From Botrimarina hoheduenensis (GTDB lineage Bacteria; Planctomycetota; Planctomycetia; Pirellulales; Lacipirellulaceae): a DNA stretch of 64,000 nt. The notes below the pieces were generated by a model that saw only the letters and a list, made by a program, of their open reading frames with translations, did no database searches and was not told the origin of the DNA. The position numbers were made by a program, and so were the translations under genes. Location of the stretch: positions 124,001-188,000 of the forward strand of contig NZ_SJPH01000003.1 of NCBI RefSeq assembly GCF_007859815.1. Direction: 5' to 3'. Shown here one piece after another: positions 60,821-64,000 of the stretch (its first letter is position 1; every line of letters begins with the position of its first letter).

Positions 60821-61813
60821 CTACGAGTAGCTAACGCGGGGATCGACCCACGCGTACAGCGTGTCGGCCAGCAACTGCCCGAGCAGCGTCAACGTGCTGA
60901 ACATCAGCAGCAGACCCATCAGAACGGGGTAGTCGCGTTCGCGGATCGATTCAAAGAACAGCTTGCCCATGCCCGGCCAACTAAAGATCTGCTCGAGGAT
61001 GATCGAACCCGACAGCAGCGCTGGCAGCGTCAGACCGATCATGGTCACGAGCGGGATCATCGTGTTCCGCAACGCGTGCCGAACCAGCACCCGCAGCGGA
61101 CCCACCCCTTTTGCCCGGGCCGTGCGGATATAGTCCTGCCGGACCACCTCTTGCAGGTTCGCCCGCACGAACCGGCTGTAATACGCCAAGCTGCCGTAGG
61201 TGTAGCAGGTGATCGGTAGGATCGCGTGCCGCAAAAGGTCGAGCACCTGCGCGCCTTTGGACAGGTCATTGAAGTTATCGCTCACCATGCCAAACAGGGG
61301 CAGCTCCCAGGCGGTGCCCCGGAGTTCAATCGCGAACCAGGTTTGCAGCAGCAGCGCCGCGACAAACGAGGGGAGCGAGTACAGCATGTAAAGCAGCGTG
61401 CTCAGCACGCGTTCATCGGGCTTGTTCGCCCGCGCGGTCGAGTACAGACCCAGCGGGATCGAGAGCAAGTACGTCAACGAAAGAGACGACAGCGACAGCA
61501 GCAGCGTTGGCCCGATCCGTTCGCTGATGATCGCGGCCACTTTGGTGTTGCGTGACAACGAGACCCCCAGATCGCCTCGCACGATCCGGCCGAGCCAATC
61601 GAAGTAAGCGACATACCACGGGTCATTCAGACCGAACACCTCGCGCATGCGTTCCAGGTCTTCGGCCCGTGGCATCTTGTCGGGACCCATCGACTCCATC
61701 TGCATCAGCAGCGGATCGCCCGGCATAAGCCGAATCAGCCCGTACACCAAAAAGGTGATCAACGCGAGCGTAACCGCAGCGAGCAGGAAGCGACGAATCA
61801 GGTAGTCGAGCAT
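60821..61813 (-). CDS. Peptide ABC transporter permease (DppB/OppB-like)
   Basis: A 330-residue inner-membrane protein with six TM helices. It opens with MLDYLIRRFLLAAVTLALITFLVYGLIRLMPGDP, the usual DppB start. The EAA-type loop is RANLQEVVRQDYIRTARAKGVGPLRVLVRHALRNTMIPLVTM, with SGSIILEQIFSWPGMGKLFFESIRERDYPVLMG following. It pairs with the DppC-like permease to form the channel. Confidence 0.95.
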   Translation of the reverse strand: MLDYLIRRFLLAAVTLALITFLVYGLIRLMPGDPLLMQMESMGPDKMPRAEDLERMREVFGLNDPWYVAYFDWLGRIVRGDLGVSLSRNTKVAAIISERIGPTLLLSLSSLSLTYLLSIPLGLYSTARANKPDERVLSTLLYMLYSLPSFVAALLLQTWFAIELRGTAWELPLFGMVSDNFNDLSKGAQVLDLLRHAILPITCYTYGSLAYYSRFVRANLQEVVRQDYIRTARAKGVGPLRVLVRHALRNTMIPLVTMIGLTLPALLSGSIILEQIFSWPGMGKLFFESIRERDYPVLMGLLLMFSTLTLLGQLLADTLYAWVDPRVSYS

Positions 61814-61888
61814 GGCGGATCGGGGGTCTACGCGGGGCTGTGCCTGTGCTCTTCGCCGCAGGAAGTCCTCACTCTAAGGTGCCGGTGA

Positions 61889-63949
61889 TCAGGGCAACAG
61901 ACGCCAAATCGAACCGAAGCCCGGGCTGTAGCTGAAGGCACCACGCGGGCTGAACCGATAGCCGCGCAGCTGCTTGTTGAAGGCGTAGAACGAGCTGCGG
62001 GTGTAGAGGAACATGTAGGGCTGATCCGCGTAGATCAGATGATGGATCCGTCCGTACATCTCGGCTCGCTTCTCGCGATCAAACTCACGCTCGGCTTCAG
62101 CAAAGAGACGATCCACTTCTGCGTTCGAGTAGGAACCGTAGTTGCGCTCGCCGGGAGTGGCATAGATGTTGTTGCTGATGTACGGATCCGCCCCCGCGCC
62201 CCAGCCGGCCATCATCGCCTGAAAATTTCGCTGGAAGCTGCGTTCTTGGAGCACCGCCGCTTCGAGCGGGGCGATGCGGCAGAGCACGCCGATGCTCTCC
62301 AGGTTCTCGCGGAGCAGATTGCATATCGCGATGCGGTCGGGCTTGTTGCTGACAATCAGCGAGAACTCGAACGGTGTCACGCGGCCGTTGATCTCCTTGT
62401 CTCGGATGCCATCCCCATCGGAGTCCCCCCAGCCCGCCTCGTCGAGCAAGTCCTCGGCGCGATCGAGGTCGTACTCGAGCAGCTGCGGAGGCTCTTTGGG
62501 ATAAGCCCACGACTGCGGATCAAAGATGCCTGTGGATCGGCCGAATAGCCCGAAGCACAGGTCGTCGAGCATTTCCTCGTAGTTCATGGCGTGGGCCATG
62601 GCGCGACGCACCCGCAAGTCATCAAAAAACGGGGACTTAAGATTCCAGCAGACATAGAAGAAGGTCGACTCTTCTCCCCGCACTTTGGTGTTGTTGCGGT
62701 AGAAATCGTCGCCCGAGGTTTGAGTCGTCCATTGCTCGGGCCCCAGCAGCGTCTCGTCGAGATCTCCTGATTTGAGCGCCAGCAACGACGTGTTTTGGTC
62801 CTCGAGGATCCGATAACGGATCTGCTTGAAGTAGGGGATCTCGCGCACCTGCTTCCCGTTGTGCTTATAGAACGACTCGCGACGGGCGAGCACCACCTCT
62901 TGCCCGCGGACGTGGCTCTCCAGCCCATAAGGACCGCCGACAACTGGCTTCTTCTCTTGCTGGATATGATGCGCGCTCTTACGTAGCGTGGGGTCCTCCG
63001 CGACCGAGTCGGCGTACACGTGCTCGGGCACGATCGTAAAGTTGAGGCTCCACACGTTGACCGCCGATGACTTCTTATGAAAGAAAGCCACGGTTCGATC
63101 GTCGTAAGCTTTCACCAGCTGGAGGTCGCTCGTGCCTGCGCGCATGGCCGGCACCGGCACGGCGGACGACATAATGAGTCGATAAGAAAACTCGACGTCG
63201 CGCGCGGTTATGGGCTTCCCATCAGACCAAGTGAGATCGTCGCGCAACACGACCAGGTCCACCATGCGGTCCTCGCTGGTGCGCCAAGACACAACGCTGT
63301 CGGCCGAGGCAAAGGGGTTCATCGCCCAGTCGAAACCGAAAAGAGCGAACGCAATCATCGACGCGATTTCCGACTCCGACATGCTGCTCACCAGAACCGG
63401 ATTGGTCGAACGCAGGTCCTGTTGAAACGAGCGATTGATCGTCGCGTCGTAATCGACACGGCCCCCCTCCTCCGACGGAAGCACCGAGAGCGCGCTAAGA
63501 ATCTTCTGATTCGCTTCTTCGGATTCGTTCTTCATGGCGAGCGCTTGCTCGACGCTCACCAGCGGCGGCTCGCTCTGCTTCTGCTTGCGTAGCCGCGCCA
63601 TGGCATCAACCACCGGGCTATCGACCCAGGTCTTCGAAGCCTCGAGTGCTTCGAGCGTCGGCGGGGGGTCGAACGGTTTGATGAGATCGCCCAGCACGAA
63701 CGGCGCGTCGGCGTCGGTCTCTATCGATGGCTCGTTGCCATCTTCCGCCTTGGTCGTTGGTCCCTCGGTCGTCGCGGCGGCTTCTGACGAGGCCGATGCC
63801 TCGTCCACGGCGGGCCCCCCGTCGCAGCCAAAGGCCGACAACATCAGAACGAACACTGCAAGCCACTCGGCACCGGTTCGCGGGATCTGCCGGCTGGCCC
63901 AACCGCTGTTCCGAGGTGGCCTTTGCTCCGCGTCGCGAAGAAATCGCAT
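61889..63949 (-). CDS. Peptide-binding lipoprotein of the ABC importer
   Basis: A 686-residue extracytoplasmic solute-binding protein (family 5). The N-terminus has a lipoprotein signal (WLAVFVLMLSAFGCDGG; lipobox Cys at about 42). Then comes an acidic linker (DEASASSEAAATTEGPTTKAEDGNEPSIETDAD) and an N-terminal region of about 90 residues before the SBP_bac_5 core. Core marks: MVDLVVLRDDLTWSDGKPITARDVEFSYRLIM, HGKQVREIPYFKQIRYRILEDQNTSLLALKSGDLDETLL and RVRRAMAHAMNYEEMLDDL. It delivers peptides to the permeases. Start is ATG 63949. Confidence 0.93.
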   Translation of the reverse strand: MRFLRDAEQRPPRNSGWASRQIPRTGAEWLAVFVLMLSAFGCDGGPAVDEASASSEAAATTEGPTTKAEDGNEPSIETDADAPFVLGDLIKPFDPPPTLEALEASKTWVDSPVVDAMARLRKQKQSEPPLVSVEQALAMKNESEEANQKILSALSVLPSEEGGRVDYDATINRSFQQDLRSTNPVLVSSMSESEIASMIAFALFGFDWAMNPFASADSVVSWRTSEDRMVDLVVLRDDLTWSDGKPITARDVEFSYRLIMSSAVPVPAMRAGTSDLQLVKAYDDRTVAFFHKKSSAVNVWSLNFTIVPEHVYADSVAEDPTLRKSAHHIQQEKKPVVGGPYGLESHVRGQEVVLARRESFYKHNGKQVREIPYFKQIRYRILEDQNTSLLALKSGDLDETLLGPEQWTTQTSGDDFYRNNTKVRGEESTFFYVCWNLKSPFFDDLRVRRAMAHAMNYEEMLDDLCFGLFGRSTGIFDPQSWAYPKEPPQLLEYDLDRAEDLLDEAGWGDSDGDGIRDKEINGRVTPFEFSLIVSNKPDRIAICNLLRENLESIGVLCRIAPLEAAVLQERSFQRNFQAMMAGWGAGADPYISNNIYATPGERNYGSYSNAEVDRLFAEAEREFDREKRAEMYGRIHHLIYADQPYMFLYTRSSFYAFNKQLRGYRFSPRGAFSYSPGFGSIWRLLP

Positions 63950-64000
63950 CCGATGCCCTGAGTGAAGGCGGCCTCTCGGGGCCGCGTTACCAGCGGCCGA

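Noticed and set aside
1..64000. CRISPR arrays, transposases, rRNA or tRNA genes
   Set aside because: No regularly spaced repeats, transposase-like proteins or conserved RNA motifs were seen on either strand.

Overview
This window is high-GC chromosomal DNA from a planctomycete, most likely of the Pirellulales/Lacipirellulaceae type. Lineage signs are a YTV-repeat cell-wall protein (21483-22676), a BBP7-like outer-membrane protein (46537-48423), a PEP-CTERM protein (31019-31747), an H-X9-DG (DUF1559-like) pilin-type domain (55145-56332), a HYExAFE-family protein (26942-27472), long FecR-like/anti-sigma-like membrane proteins and many small uncharacterised genes. No rRNA, tRNA, CRISPR array, integrase or insertion sequence was found.

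Region 1 (1-758) is the 3' part of rlmN. Region 2 (784-15284) is the unusual part: about 18 genes, all on the minus strand and often overlapping by 4-8 bases. They form a phage head and DNA-packaging cassette. In transcription order it holds a YiiX/NlpC-P60-like peptidase, a membrane-anchored trypsin-like protease, an unknown 282-aa protein, a small one-TM protein, a ParB-like protein, an ABC-ATPase/GNAT fusion of the COG2401 type, TerS-like, TerL, portal, a small protein behind an apparently leaderless promoter, a prohead protease with a scaffold-like tail, a capsid-cement-like protein, the major capsid protein, a phage structural protein, a LamG-like protein and three small proteins. I see no tail tube, sheath, tape measure, baseplate, integrase, repressor, replication or holin gene. 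It therefore looks like a tailless, domesticated capsid/packaging unit (GTA-like or prophage remnant) rather than an intact prophage. A GTAC-N4-GTAC palindrome sits at its internal promoter, and a second copy lies in front of the class II ribonucleotide reductase gene about 29 kb away. I infer a shared regulator, possibly LexA-like.

Region 3 (15546-31747) holds mixed host genes: a secreted DNase I-like enzyme, a HEAT-like secreted protein, a CoA-binding protein, a polytopic membrane protein, a BRCT-MerR-TPR fusion, the YTV protein, an LplA-like ligase overlapping a Nudix hydrolase, a deoxyinosine-type DNA glycosylase, a YkgJ-type protein, hisS, a DegT-type aminotransferase, a thiol peroxidase-like protein, a DUF1579-like protein and the PEP-CTERM protein. 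Region 4 (32253-35968) is nrdJ with a long upstream region that carries a promoter, a strong NrdR-box match and the GTAC palindrome.

Region 5 (36888-43007) is rplU, an RNase E/G with an acidic insertion, and a sugar-permease-free PTS relay (hpf, ptsN, ptsH, ptsI), which suggests a regulatory phosphorelay. Region 6 (43181-57438) contains a large FecR-like membrane protein, a TPR protein, the BBP7-like protein, dprA, a LuxR-type regulator with a degenerate receiver, aroB, a ParA-type ATPase, and an ECF-like sigma factor followed by a probable anti-sigma/pilin-like fusion. Region 7 (57537-63949) is an oligopeptide/dipeptide ABC importer: lipoprotein, two permeases and a fused double ATPase, all on the minus strand.
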